Shown piece after piece: positions 25,001 through 32,626 of a stretch of DNA of 64,000 nt. Numbering within the stretch: position 1 is the first letter of the stretch; each line of letters begins with the position of its first letter. The stretch is from Micromonospora narathiwatensis (lineage in GTDB: Bacteria; Actinomycetota; Actinomycetes; Mycobacteriales; Micromonosporaceae), in assembly GCF_900089605.1 (NCBI RefSeq), contig NZ_LT594324.1:2728001-2792000 (forward strand). Reading direction: 5' to 3'. The translations under genes and the position numbers were made by a program. The notes under the pieces were generated by a model, which was not told the DNA's origin, searched no databases, and worked only from the letters and a program-made list of their open reading frames with translations.

Positions 25001-26106
25001 CCGATCGGGCTGGGGTCCCAGTTGATCCACTGGTCGGAGCGGGTCCAGGTCAGCGGCAGGCCCTTGTTGGCCGGGTGCTGCCGGTCGGTGACGTCGACCG
25101 TGGCCTTCTGCACCGTGCTGTCCGGCGCCGGGCCGGCGTCCGGCCCGATCAGCCACAGTTCGGCGAGCTGGATCAGCGGCTCGCCGCTGTTGGCGGTGAC
25201 GTTCAGCCGGTAGTGCTGGTAGGCCGTGGTGTTGGTGAAGCCGTACTGCTTGGTCTGGAACCGCTGCGGGAAGGTCTCGTTGCTGCGGGTGTCCAGGTCG
25301 GTCCAGGTGGTGCCGTCCGAGGAGCCCTGGAGGGTCCAGTTCTTCGGGTCCCGGCCGGGGAAGTCGTTGGCCGAGGTGAGCGCGTACCGGCTCACCGCGA
25401 CCGGCTGCGCCAGCTTGACCGCGAGCCACCCGGTCGGCGAGAAGGTGAGCCACTTGGTGCCCGTCGACCCGTCGATCGCCTTCGCCGCGGTCTCGTTCGG
25501 CGGGTTCTCCCCGCTGGCCGTGGCCGAGACGGGCTTCTCGGCGTTCGGCAGGCTGGTCGCCGGGCGGGTGCCGATCAGGCCGGTGAACCAGGACGACTCC
25601 GGCTGGGCGCGCGCCGCGTCGTGGACGCCGACGAAACCGCCACCGCCCTTCACGTACGCCTGGAAGGCCGCCTCCTGGGCGTCGTCCAGGGTGACGCCGT
25701 TGGCGGAGAGGAACACCACCGCGCGGTAGCGGGCCAGGTTGCCGACGGTGAACACGGCCGGGTCGGCCGAGTCGTCGACGGTGAAGCCCTGCTGCTCGCC
25801 CAGGTCACGGATGCTGGCGGTGGCCTTGGCGACCGGGTCGTCCTGCTGGTCCACCGGCCCGTGGAAGACCAGCACCCGGACCGCGGCGGCGGCCTCGGCG
25901 GCGACCGCCGGGGTTACGGCCTGGGCGGGCAGGGCCAGCATGCCGAGCGCCAGGGCGGCGCTGGAGGCCAGGGCGCCGACGCGGCGGGGTCGGCCGGCCC
26001 GGCGCGGCACGGTCAGGGTGGGCGGTGGGGGTGTGGTGGATCCCGTCGAGTCGGCGCGGAGGCGTCCGACCCATCGGGAGAACCGGAAATGGCGTCTGTC
26101 GGCCAT
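22051..26106 (-). pseudogene. Giant secreted ThuA / sugar dehydrogenase / PKD / DUF1080 protein, interrupted by an in-frame stop
   Basis: Reads as one 1351-codon secreted protein broken by a single TAA at 23481-23479. Order: signal peptide (about 40-75), ThuA-like domain (from VRVLVFHGPVDQQDD) with an F5/8-type C discoidin module inserted into it, a six-bladed PQQ-type sugar dehydrogenase propeller (GEPHGLTVAPDGGVFYIGK, CCHAGGGMTFDESGNLYIGS, WPYCMGNRQPY), [stop], the end of the propeller (DNKWFIGDESN, SWMDAKFGPDGALYMLDY), a PKD domain (WEWNFGDGS), an unnamed module (NHGQFVSHV) and DUF1080. The reading frame is identical on both sides of the stop and homology continues without a gap, so one base change (for example TAC to TAA) suffices. 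The upstream part alone (875 residues) has a good AGGAGGA site and ATG at 26106. The 475-residue downstream part lacks a start with signal peptide. Related proteins act on trehalose-like or 3-keto sugars. Confidence 0.85.
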
Positions 26107-26196
26107 CTCGACTCCTCCTGGGTTGAGGGACAGGTTCTTTCCGGGCATTCCTTCGCCGGTGAGAGTGAGGCGCTCACCGGAGTCGGGCGTACGCTG

Positions 26197-26232
26197 CCGC
26201 CGGCGCCACCCGGGTCGGGTGGCCGGTGCGGC
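26197..26232 (-). terminator. Possible terminator after the multicopper oxidase gene
   Basis: CCACCCG (26206-26212) and CGGGTGG (26216-26222) pair around GGT, with imperfect extension on both sides. It lies about 80 bases downstream of the multicopper oxidase stop on the minus strand. No T-run is seen. Confidence 0.4.
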
Positions 26233-26309
26233 GGTGTGGGTGGTGGGTCCGGTGGCCGCCGGTCCGGGACGGGCCGGCAGCCACCGACCGCTGGGGACGC
26301 TGACCGAGG

Positions 26310-27524
26310 TCAGTTGTGCTGGTGCTGCCCGGCGGTGGCGGCGGCCGGGTCGACGCCGTCGGCGGCGGGTGCCGCGGCGCCGGCGGCCGGGTGCTGGTGG
26401 CCCATGCCGGGCGGCATGTTCCCGTTCTCGTCGAGGACGTGCAGCATCGTCGACATGCCGGCGTCGGAGTGGAACTGCATGTGGCAGTGCAGCATCCAGT
26501 GCCCTGGTCCGACCGCGTCGCCGGCCACCACCTGTACGCCGAAGGAGTCACCGGGGCCGAGCGTCTTGTTGTCGATGATCGGTACGGTGTCGGCGAACGG
26601 CTGCCCGTTGGGCACGGTCCCGGTGCGGGTGTCCGCCCACGAGTGGCCGTGCAGGTGGAAGGTGTGCATGTCGTTGCCGATGCCGACCACGACGAACTCG
26701 ACCCGCTCCCCCTTGCGGGCGACCAGGCAGGTCGGGCCCGGCTGCGGGTTCACCTCGGTGCAGGTGTCGGTGGCCTCGCCGCGGCGCAGGTTGATGCTCT
26801 GCCGGTCACCGAAGACCACGGTGTAGGTGCGGTCCGGCTTCGGGTCGCCCGGTCGGCGGACGACCAGGCCGCCGAAGAGGCCGGCGGAGAGTCCCTGGGT
26901 GCCGTGCGGTCCGCCCACCACATGGTCGTGGTACCACCAGTAGCCGGCCGTGCCCTGCGCCCCGGTCTTGTTGTTTCGGGGCTGGGCGTACCAGGTGTAG
27001 GTCCGCGACTCGCCCGGCGGGACGTACGAACCGCTCTGCACGGTGCCGTCGGAGAGCTGGGTGTACTTCACCCCGTGCACGTGCAGCGAGACGCCCAGCG
27101 GGTGGGCCGGGTCGGTCCGCAGCGCGGCCAGGGTCTCGGCGGACACCCGGTTGTGCAGGGTGATGGCGAGGCACTCCCCCTCGGTCATCTCCATCAGCGG
27201 GCCCGGGTAGGAGGCCGTCTGCGGGGTGAGGCCGTAGCCGAGCCGGATCTGGGTGCCGTCCCTCGGCAGCTCCACCGCGTACAGCTGGATGCTGCGGTCG
27301 GGCTTGCCGCAGCCGTCGGGCTTCTCGGCGAACATCCCGGTGCCGGCGGCGGCCAACCCGCCGGCGCCGACCAGGGTGAGCAGCACGACCGCCGCCACGA
27401 CCAGCATCCGCCGGGCGCCGGAACGCGGGCGTTCGGGCCGGGGCGCGGCGGCGGACGGGGGCGCTGGGGCGGGGGCCGGCCGGGGTTCTGGTGCCCCGTC
27501 CTCCACCAACCGCCAGGCGCTCAT
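26310..27524 (-). CDS. Two-domain multicopper oxidase (small laccase-like)
   Basis: A 404-residue exported copper oxidase with one N-terminal membrane helix (about 41-62). All four copper motifs are present: HVHG (near 150), WWYHDHVVGG (near 198), HTFHLHGHSW (near 292) and HCHMQFHSDAGM (near 352), the last supplying the type 1 and trinuclear ligands. Size and spacing match two-domain, trimeric small laccases of Streptomyces, which oxidise phenols or metal ions outside the cell. The C-terminal tail is His/Ala-rich (GQHQHN). The stop of the sugar-isomerase-like gene is upstream on the same strand and overlaps this start (ATGA), so the two are co-translated. Confidence 0.9.
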   Translation of the reverse strand: MSAWRLVEDGAPEPRPAPAPAPPSAAAPRPERPRSGARRMLVVAAVVLLTLVGAGGLAAAGTGMFAEKPDGCGKPDRSIQLYAVELPRDGTQIRLGYGLTPQTASYPGPLMEMTEGECLAITLHNRVSAETLAALRTDPAHPLGVSLHVHGVKYTQLSDGTVQSGSYVPPGESRTYTWYAQPRNNKTGAQGTAGYWWYHDHVVGGPHGTQGLSAGLFGGLVVRRPGDPKPDRTYTVVFGDRQSINLRRGEATDTCTEVNPQPGPTCLVARKGERVEFVVVGIGNDMHTFHLHGHSWADTRTGTVPNGQPFADTVPIIDNKTLGPGDSFGVQVVAGDAVGPGHWMLHCHMQFHSDAGMSTMLHVLDENGNMPPGMGHQHPAAGAAAPAADGVDPAAATAGQHQHN

Positions 27525-28486
27525 CGGTCACCCCGCAGCTCGACCAGGCGCTGGTAGCTGCGCTCGGCGGCACCCAGCGAGCCGGGCGGGTTCGGCTGCG
27601 CGCCCGGCGCCGAGTCCTGCTCCCACAGGAACTCGAAGCGACCCCGGCCCTTCAGCTCGCCGAAGAACTCGGTGAACGGGATGATCCCGGCCCCGAACTC
27701 CACGTCCAGGTAGGAGTTGCCCTGCTGCGGGTCGGGCAGCGGCACGCCGTCCTTGACGTGGAACAGCGGATAGCGGTGCGGGTGGGCGTTGACGTAGTCG
27801 ACCGGGCGGAAGCCCGGATACTTGCGCGCCCCGCCGTACGCCCACAGGATGTCCATCTCCAGGAACACGTACCGGGGGTCGGTCAGCTCCAGGAAGAGGT
27901 CGTACAGCCGCACGTCCGGGCGGTCCGTCGCGAAGCTGAACTCGATGGTGTGGTTGTGTTGGTAGAGCTTGAGGCCACGGGCCGCCGCGGCCTCGCCCCA
28001 GCCGTTGAACGCGGCGGCGGCGGCCTGGTAGCCGGCGACGGTCCGGTTGCCGGTGGGCGCCTCGGCGGTGCCGATCGCCGGCATCCCGAGGATCTCGGCG
28101 ACGTCCAGTTCCCACTCCAGATTGGTGCGGAAGTCGTTCAGCCCCCGGTGGCTGCCGGCCGCCTTCAGCCCGTTGTCGTCGAGCAGCCGGCGGATCTGCT
28201 CCGGGGTGATGGCGCCGACCGAGCCCTGGGTGTAGCCGGCGAACTCCACCTCCCGGTAGCCGATGCGGCTCAGCTCCTCGAAGACGGCGGCGAAACCGAC
28301 CTGGGCGATCTTGTCGCGGACGCTGTAGAGCTGGATGCCCAGGTGGCCGCGCGGGATGAGTCTGCCCTGGCCGCCCTGGTCTGCCCCGGCCGGCAACGCG
28401 CCGGCGAGGCTGGCCGCGCCGACCGCGACCGTGGAGCCGGCGAGACCGCGCAGCAGCGCCCGCCGGTCGATCCTGTTCCTTGCCAT
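27521..28486 (-). CDS. Tat-exported sugar phosphate isomerase/epimerase-like protein
   Basis: A 321-residue TIM-barrel protein of the xylose-isomerase-like superfamily. A Tat signal is visible (RIDRRALLRGLAGSTVAVGA). Barrel hallmarks are GIQLYSVRD (strand 1), REVEFAGYT (strand 2), LYQHNHTIEF (His and metal ligands), FLEMDILWA and PLFHVKDG (metal ligands), LDVEFGAG and FEFLWEQD. Secreted members of this family beside ThuA/DUF1080 genes act on oxidised (3-keto) sugars in several bacteria; that function is inferred here. It overlaps the multicopper oxidase gene and lies 19 bases after the cupredoxin/DUF1080 gene. Confidence 0.85.
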   Translation of the reverse strand: MARNRIDRRALLRGLAGSTVAVGAASLAGALPAGADQGGQGRLIPRGHLGIQLYSVRDKIAQVGFAAVFEELSRIGYREVEFAGYTQGSVGAITPEQIRRLLDDNGLKAAGSHRGLNDFRTNLEWELDVAEILGMPAIGTAEAPTGNRTVAGYQAAAAAFNGWGEAAAARGLKLYQHNHTIEFSFATDRPDVRLYDLFLELTDPRYVFLEMDILWAYGGARKYPGFRPVDYVNAHPHRYPLFHVKDGVPLPDPQQGNSYLDVEFGAGIIPFTEFFGELKGRGRFEFLWEQDSAPGAQPNPPGSLGAAERSYQRLVELRGDR

Positions 28487-28505
28487 GGTGGTTCCCTTCG
28501 CTCGC

Positions 28506-31500
28506 TCAGCAGCAGGTGTTCGAGCCGCCGCCCGGTGCGCCGCCGGGGCAGCACGGGGTCAGCGGAGCGATCCGGACGTTGCGGAAGCTGATGACGTCCC
28601 CGGCCCCGTGGTTCTGCAGCCCGACGTATCCGGTGGCGTGCTGCCGGCCGGCGCCGCCCGGGTCGTCCGCCCGGGGCGGGCTGAAGACGGCGTCGGGACG
28701 GTTGACGTATTCGTTGATCAGCTTTCCGTTGCGGAAGACGGAGTAGTGCTGGCCGACCACCCGGATCTCGTAGTCGTTCCAGGTGCCCTTCGGGGTGACC
28801 CCCGCGCCGGCCAGGTCGACCTGGTCGAAGCCGTACACCGAACCGGTCTTGTACTGGTCTCCGTCGGGCCGGTCGAGGATCTGGATCTCGTGGCCGTACT
28901 TGATGGCGACCCACTCGGGGCGGGGCTCCGTCGGGTGGCCGCGCACGTCCGGGAAACGGACGAAGACGCCGCTGTTGGCCCGGCCGTCGCCCGGTGCGTC
29001 GTCGCGCCACTGCAACTTCAGGGAGAAGTCACCGTACGCGGAGACCGGGTACCAGAGCATGCCGAGTCCGGGCAGCGGCTTGCTGGTGACCGACCCGTCG
29101 GCGTTGCGGGTGAAGCCGCCCGCGCCGACCTGCTGCCACCGGTTGAAGGAGGCGGGCGTGTTGTCGAGGATCGCCTGGTAGCCGTTCTTCGTGTCCGGCT
29201 TGCCGACCCCGGAGCGGGCGGCGGCGCTGACCAGCTTCCCGTGCTCCTGGTGACTGATGACGCCCAGGTGGTGCAGGTGCTCGGCGACGGTGGTGACGTA
29301 CGAGACGAACTGGCCGTGGTTGGGCCAGGTGCCCCCGTCCTCGATGACGTTGTTGATGGTGCAGTCGCCGTCGACCACCCGGTTGGGGACGCCGCTGTCC
29401 ACGGTGCCGAACCAGACAGTCGCCCGGGTGTCCCGGACACACTCCGGCTGCGGCCCGCTGGCGACCACGGTGAAGGCGACCGAGGCGGTGCCGGAGGTGT
29501 TGCCGGCCTTGTCGGTGGCCCGGTAACTCACCATGTGCTGGCCCGGCCGGTCGACGGTGACCGGGGCGGTGTAGCGGGCGTAGGACTGCCCGTCGAGGGA
29601 GTACTCGACCCGGTCCACGCCCGACTCGCTGTCGGCGGCGGTGAGGATGACGGTGGCGCTGCCCACGTACGCCCCGTCGTCGTCGAGCTGCCCGACGAGG
29701 GCGGCGGTGACGGTCGGCGGGGTGGTGTCCGGCGCGGGCGGGTCGACCACGGTGAACGACACCGACCGCGGCGTCGACGTGTTGCCGGCCTTGTCGGTGG
29801 CCCGGTAGCTGACCGTGTGCGGGCCGACCTGGTTGACCGTGACCGGCGCGGTGTAGCCGGCGTAGGGCAGCCCGTCGAGGGAGTACTCGACGCGGTCGAC
29901 GCCCGACTCGGTGTCGATCGCGGAGAGGGTGACCGTCGCACCGCCCACGTACGCCCCGTTCGCGTCCCGCTGACCGGTCACCGAGGCGGTGACCGTGGGC
30001 GGGGTGGTGTCCGGCACGGGCGGGTCGACCACCGTGAACGACACCGACTGCGGCGACGACGTGTTACCGGCCCGGTCCGTGGCCCGGTACGTCACCGTGT
30101 GCTGTCCGGGCCGGTTCACGGTGACCGGGGCCGAGTACCGGGTGTAGGCGTCGCCGTCGAGGGAGTACTCGACGCGGTCCACGCCCGACTCGGTGTCGAT
30201 CGCGGAGAGGGTGACCGTCGCACCGCCCACGTACGCCCCGTTCGCGTCCCGCTGACCGGTCACCGAGGCGGTGACCGTGGGCGGGGTGGTGTCCGGCACG
30301 GGCGGGTCGACCACCGTGAACGACACCGACTGCGGCGACGACGTGTTACCCGCCCGGTCCGTGGCCCGGTACGTCACCGTGTGCTGCCCCCGCTGGTTCA
30401 CCGTCACCGGCGCCGAGTAGCCGGCGTAGGGCTGCCCGTCGAGGGAGTACTCGACCCGGTCCACGCCCGACTCGGTGTCCGACGCGCTCAGGGTGACGGT
30501 GGCGCCGCCCACGTACGCGCCGTCGGCGTCCTTCTCCCCGGTCACCACGGCGGTCACGGTCGGCGGGGTGGTGTCCGTCGGCGGCGGGTCGACCACCGTG
30601 AACGACACCTGCTGCGGCGACGACGTGTTACCCGCCTTGTCCGTGGCCCGGTACGTCACCGTGTGCTGCCCCCGCTGGTTCACCGTCACCGGCGCCGAGT
30701 AGGTGCCGTACGCACCCCCGTCCAGCGCGTACTCGATCCGCTCGACACCCGACTCGGTGTCCACCGCGACGAGGGTGACCGTCGCGCCGCCCACGTACGC
30801 CCCGTTCGCGTCCCGCTGGCCGGTCACCGAGGCGGTGACCGTGGGCGGGGTGGTGTCCGTCGGCGGCGGGTCGACCACCGTGAACGACACCTGCTGCGGC
30901 GACGACGTGTTACCCGCCTTGTCCGTGGCCCGGTACGTCACCGTGTGCTGCCCCCGCTGGTTCACCGTCACCGGCGCCGAGTAGGTGCCGTACGCACCCC
31001 CGTCCAGCGCGTACTCGATCCGCTCGACACCCGACTCGGTGTCCACCGCGACGAGAGTGACCGTCGCGCCGCCCACGTACGCGCCGTTCGCGTCCCTGTC
31101 ACCGGTGACCGTGGCGGTCACGGTCGGCGGGGTGGTGTCCGAACCGCCGCCGGTGACGACCAGCAGGCCGTTCATCCCGCCGTGGCCGGGGATGGCGCAG
31201 AAGTACCGGTAGGTGCCCGGAGAGAGCACCACGTCGACCGTCCAGCGGCCCCCGTTGCGGTCCGTCGGATCGGCCAGGATGTTCACGTCGACGTCGCGGT
31301 TGTATCTCGGGTCCGACGTCTCGAAGGTCAGGGTGTGCTGCATCCCGGTGGTGTTGCCGGTGGCGGCACTGTTCTCGAAAACCAGGGTGGCCGGCCCGGC
31401 GACCGCGGTGGTGGGCGCCGACCGGTAGGCGAGGAAGTTGTCCCCCGCCGTCCAGGTGAGCACCTGGGCCTGGAGAGGAGCCGGGGCGGCGGCCGTCACG

Positions 31501-31640
31501 GAGCGTTCCGGGTCGGTCGGCCGCGCGCTCGCCGGCGCGGCGGAGAGGCCGGTGGCCAGCAGCGCCAGCGTGGCGAGGGCGGCCACCGTTCTCCGGAGCC
31601 GGCTCACGCCGAGCCGGCGCCGCGGTGGATGTGGGTTCAT
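28506..31640 (-). CDS. Secreted cupredoxin / Ig-like repeat / DUF1080 protein
   Basis: A 1044-residue exported protein. Order: signal peptide (about 15-40), a plastocyanin-like cupredoxin with ligands His (GMQHTLTF), Cys and His (YFCAIPGH) and Met (GGMNG), six Ig-like repeats of 94 residues each (about 175-740), an unnamed module (CTINNVIEDG, NHGQFVSYV) and a C-terminal DUF1080 lectin-like/3-keto-glycoside hydrolase domain (GMLWYPVSAYGDFSLKLQW, EIQILDRPDGDQYKTGSVYG). It ends in a Cys-rich tail (CCPGG, NTCC). ATG at 31640 follows an AGAGGA site; a GTG 15 bases earlier is less likely. The DUF1080 half is a paralogue of that in the giant ThuA protein. It is the first gene of the operon with the isomerase and copper oxidase. 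Confidence 0.88.
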   Translation of the reverse strand: MNPHPPRRRLGVSRLRRTVAALATLALLATGLSAAPASARPTDPERSVTAAAPAPLQAQVLTWTAGDNFLAYRSAPTTAVAGPATLVFENSAATGNTTGMQHTLTFETSDPRYNRDVDVNILADPTDRNGGRWTVDVVLSPGTYRYFCAIPGHGGMNGLLVVTGGGSDTTPPTVTATVTGDRDANGAYVGGATVTLVAVDTESGVERIEYALDGGAYGTYSAPVTVNQRGQHTVTYRATDKAGNTSSPQQVSFTVVDPPPTDTTPPTVTASVTGQRDANGAYVGGATVTLVAVDTESGVERIEYALDGGAYGTYSAPVTVNQRGQHTVTYRATDKAGNTSSPQQVSFTVVDPPPTDTTPPTVTAVVTGEKDADGAYVGGATVTLSASDTESGVDRVEYSLDGQPYAGYSAPVTVNQRGQHTVTYRATDRAGNTSSPQSVSFTVVDPPVPDTTPPTVTASVTGQRDANGAYVGGATVTLSAIDTESGVDRVEYSLDGDAYTRYSAPVTVNRPGQHTVTYRATDRAGNTSSPQSVSFTVVDPPVPDTTPPTVTASVTGQRDANGAYVGGATVTLSAIDTESGVDRVEYSLDGLPYAGYTAPVTVNQVGPHTVSYRATDKAGNTSTPRSVSFTVVDPPAPDTTPPTVTAALVGQLDDDGAYVGSATVILTAADSESGVDRVEYSLDGQSYARYTAPVTVDRPGQHMVSYRATDKAGNTSGTASVAFTVVASGPQPECVRDTRATVWFGTVDSGVPNRVVDGDCTINNVIEDGGTWPNHGQFVSYVTTVAEHLHHLGVISHQEHGKLVSAAARSGVGKPDTKNGYQAILDNTPASFNRWQQVGAGGFTRNADGSVTSKPLPGLGMLWYPVSAYGDFSLKLQWRDDAPGDGRANSGVFVRFPDVRGHPTEPRPEWVAIKYGHEIQILDRPDGDQYKTGSVYGFDQVDLAGAGVTPKGTWNDYEIRVVGQHYSVFRNGKLINEYVNRPDAVFSPPRADDPGGAGRQHATGYVGLQNHGAGDVISFRNVRIAPLTPCCPGGAPGGGSNTCC
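29450..31140 (-). repeat. Six tandem 282-bp Ig-like coding repeats
   Basis: Six in-phase units of 282 bases (94 residues) within the cupredoxin/DUF1080 gene, each containing ANGAYVGGATVTL, DTESGV(E/D)R(I/V)EY, PVTVN and HTVTYRATDKAGNTS or a close variant. The two units nearest the N-terminus (about 30560-31100) are nearly identical at the DNA level over more than 200 bases, showing recent duplication; the last unit is the most diverged. Copy number may vary between strains or be miscounted in assemblies. Confidence 0.95.
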
Positions 31641-32626
31641 GGGTTCCTCTTTCACGGTCCGGAGAGCAGCGGGCGGAGCGTGCGTCGGTGTGGTCGGGTC
31701 CGACGGAGCTGTTTCTGGCGGTCAGGGGCCCCGCGCGGCCCCTCCCGGGCCGCACGGGATCACCGGCCGTGGCCGTGAGCCACGACCGTCCGAAGTGGTG
31801 GGTTGGTTACCCTGCCGCCGGCGGCGGGCCGGTTCCGCCGCTCGCCGGGCAGGGCGGTGCGTCAGAGCTGTTGGATTCGTCGGGTACGGACATCGGTCGA
31901 CCCGTGGCGCGTGCCGCGCCCGATCGCCGTGGTGGCGTTGACCCGGGGATGGCCATTCCTGGCCGGTCGTGGCCTCCGAACGTGTTGCGCCGCCCGAAGT
32001 CCCACAGTCGAGAGCTACCGTGCCGATAGTTCATCTCGACGAAACATATTGATAGGGCTTGACCTTACTAACTTCCACTCAGCCTGTCCATAGCTTTCGT
32101 CGCCCCTGTGACTACTTTTCTTCAAGGCAGACGAAAGTGGTCGTCAGATTCCCACCCCCGCACTCTCGGTCGAACGGAGAGGTGTACCTACCGCCAGGGA
32201 CGACCGCCTGCCACCCGTTCGGCCAGGCGAACGACCCGGACGGGTCACACCTGATCGACATCTTGACCGATGGCCGAGTACGCGCCATCAGCAGACAGCG
32301 GCATTGACCGCAATTCGGACAGCCGCGGTCCACCGAGGAGAACATCAGCCCTGATCAGGGGCTATTGAAGATCATGGCTTCGCCGGATCGGGATCTTCGG
32401 CTGACGATCGACAGGGACGGTTGCTCGACTCACCCATTGCTCGCCGACCGGGGCCGTGTGATTGTGCTCCAGCGAGTCCGCCGACCCCCGGCGGCTCGGA
32501 CGGTCGATCTGTCGAACCGGGGCCACGCCGGCAGCTCCGGAGACCGACCGTCACCTCGCCTCGCCACATCACGCCACGCGCCCCCGACCGGGCTCCGCGT
32601 GGCCAGAAACAGAGGAGCACACCCCC
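31641..32626. other. Long intergenic region between divergent secreted-protein genes
   Basis: Nearly 1 kb separates the cupredoxin gene (-) from the M4 peptidase gene (+). I see no convincing gene. Stretch 32036-32140 is clearly less GC-rich than anything around it and holds an eight-base inverted repeat, CTTTCGTC (32094-32101) with GACGAAAG, and a TTGACC at about 32059. A perfect 12-base palindrome CCCTGATCAGGG lies at 32349-32360. These are candidate promoter or operator elements for the peptidase gene. The peptidase ribosome site AGAGGAG is at 32611-32617. Confidence 0.5.

Noticed and set aside
22102..26826. A very long open frame on the plus strand (over 1500 codons) opposite the ThuA/DUF1080 and laccase genes
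   Set aside because: Its composition is the Arg/Val/Gly/Pro-rich pattern of an antisense frame in GC-rich DNA, with no recognisable domain; the minus-strand frames carry clear domains.
29450..31140. Regular repeats that might suggest a CRISPR array
   Set aside because: The unit is 282 bases, in phase with codons and encodes an Ig-like domain; there are no short repeats with unique spacers.
28335..31778. An open plus-strand frame of more than 1100 codons with regular internal repeats
   Set aside because: It is the mirror of the six 282-bp Ig repeats coded on the other strand; the repeats explain its regularity.
32059..32307. Possible 82-residue gene in the 1-kb intergenic region
   Set aside because: No ribosome site, no recognisable motif, and it spans the AT-richer promoter-like stretch; part of it reads protein-like but not enough to call.
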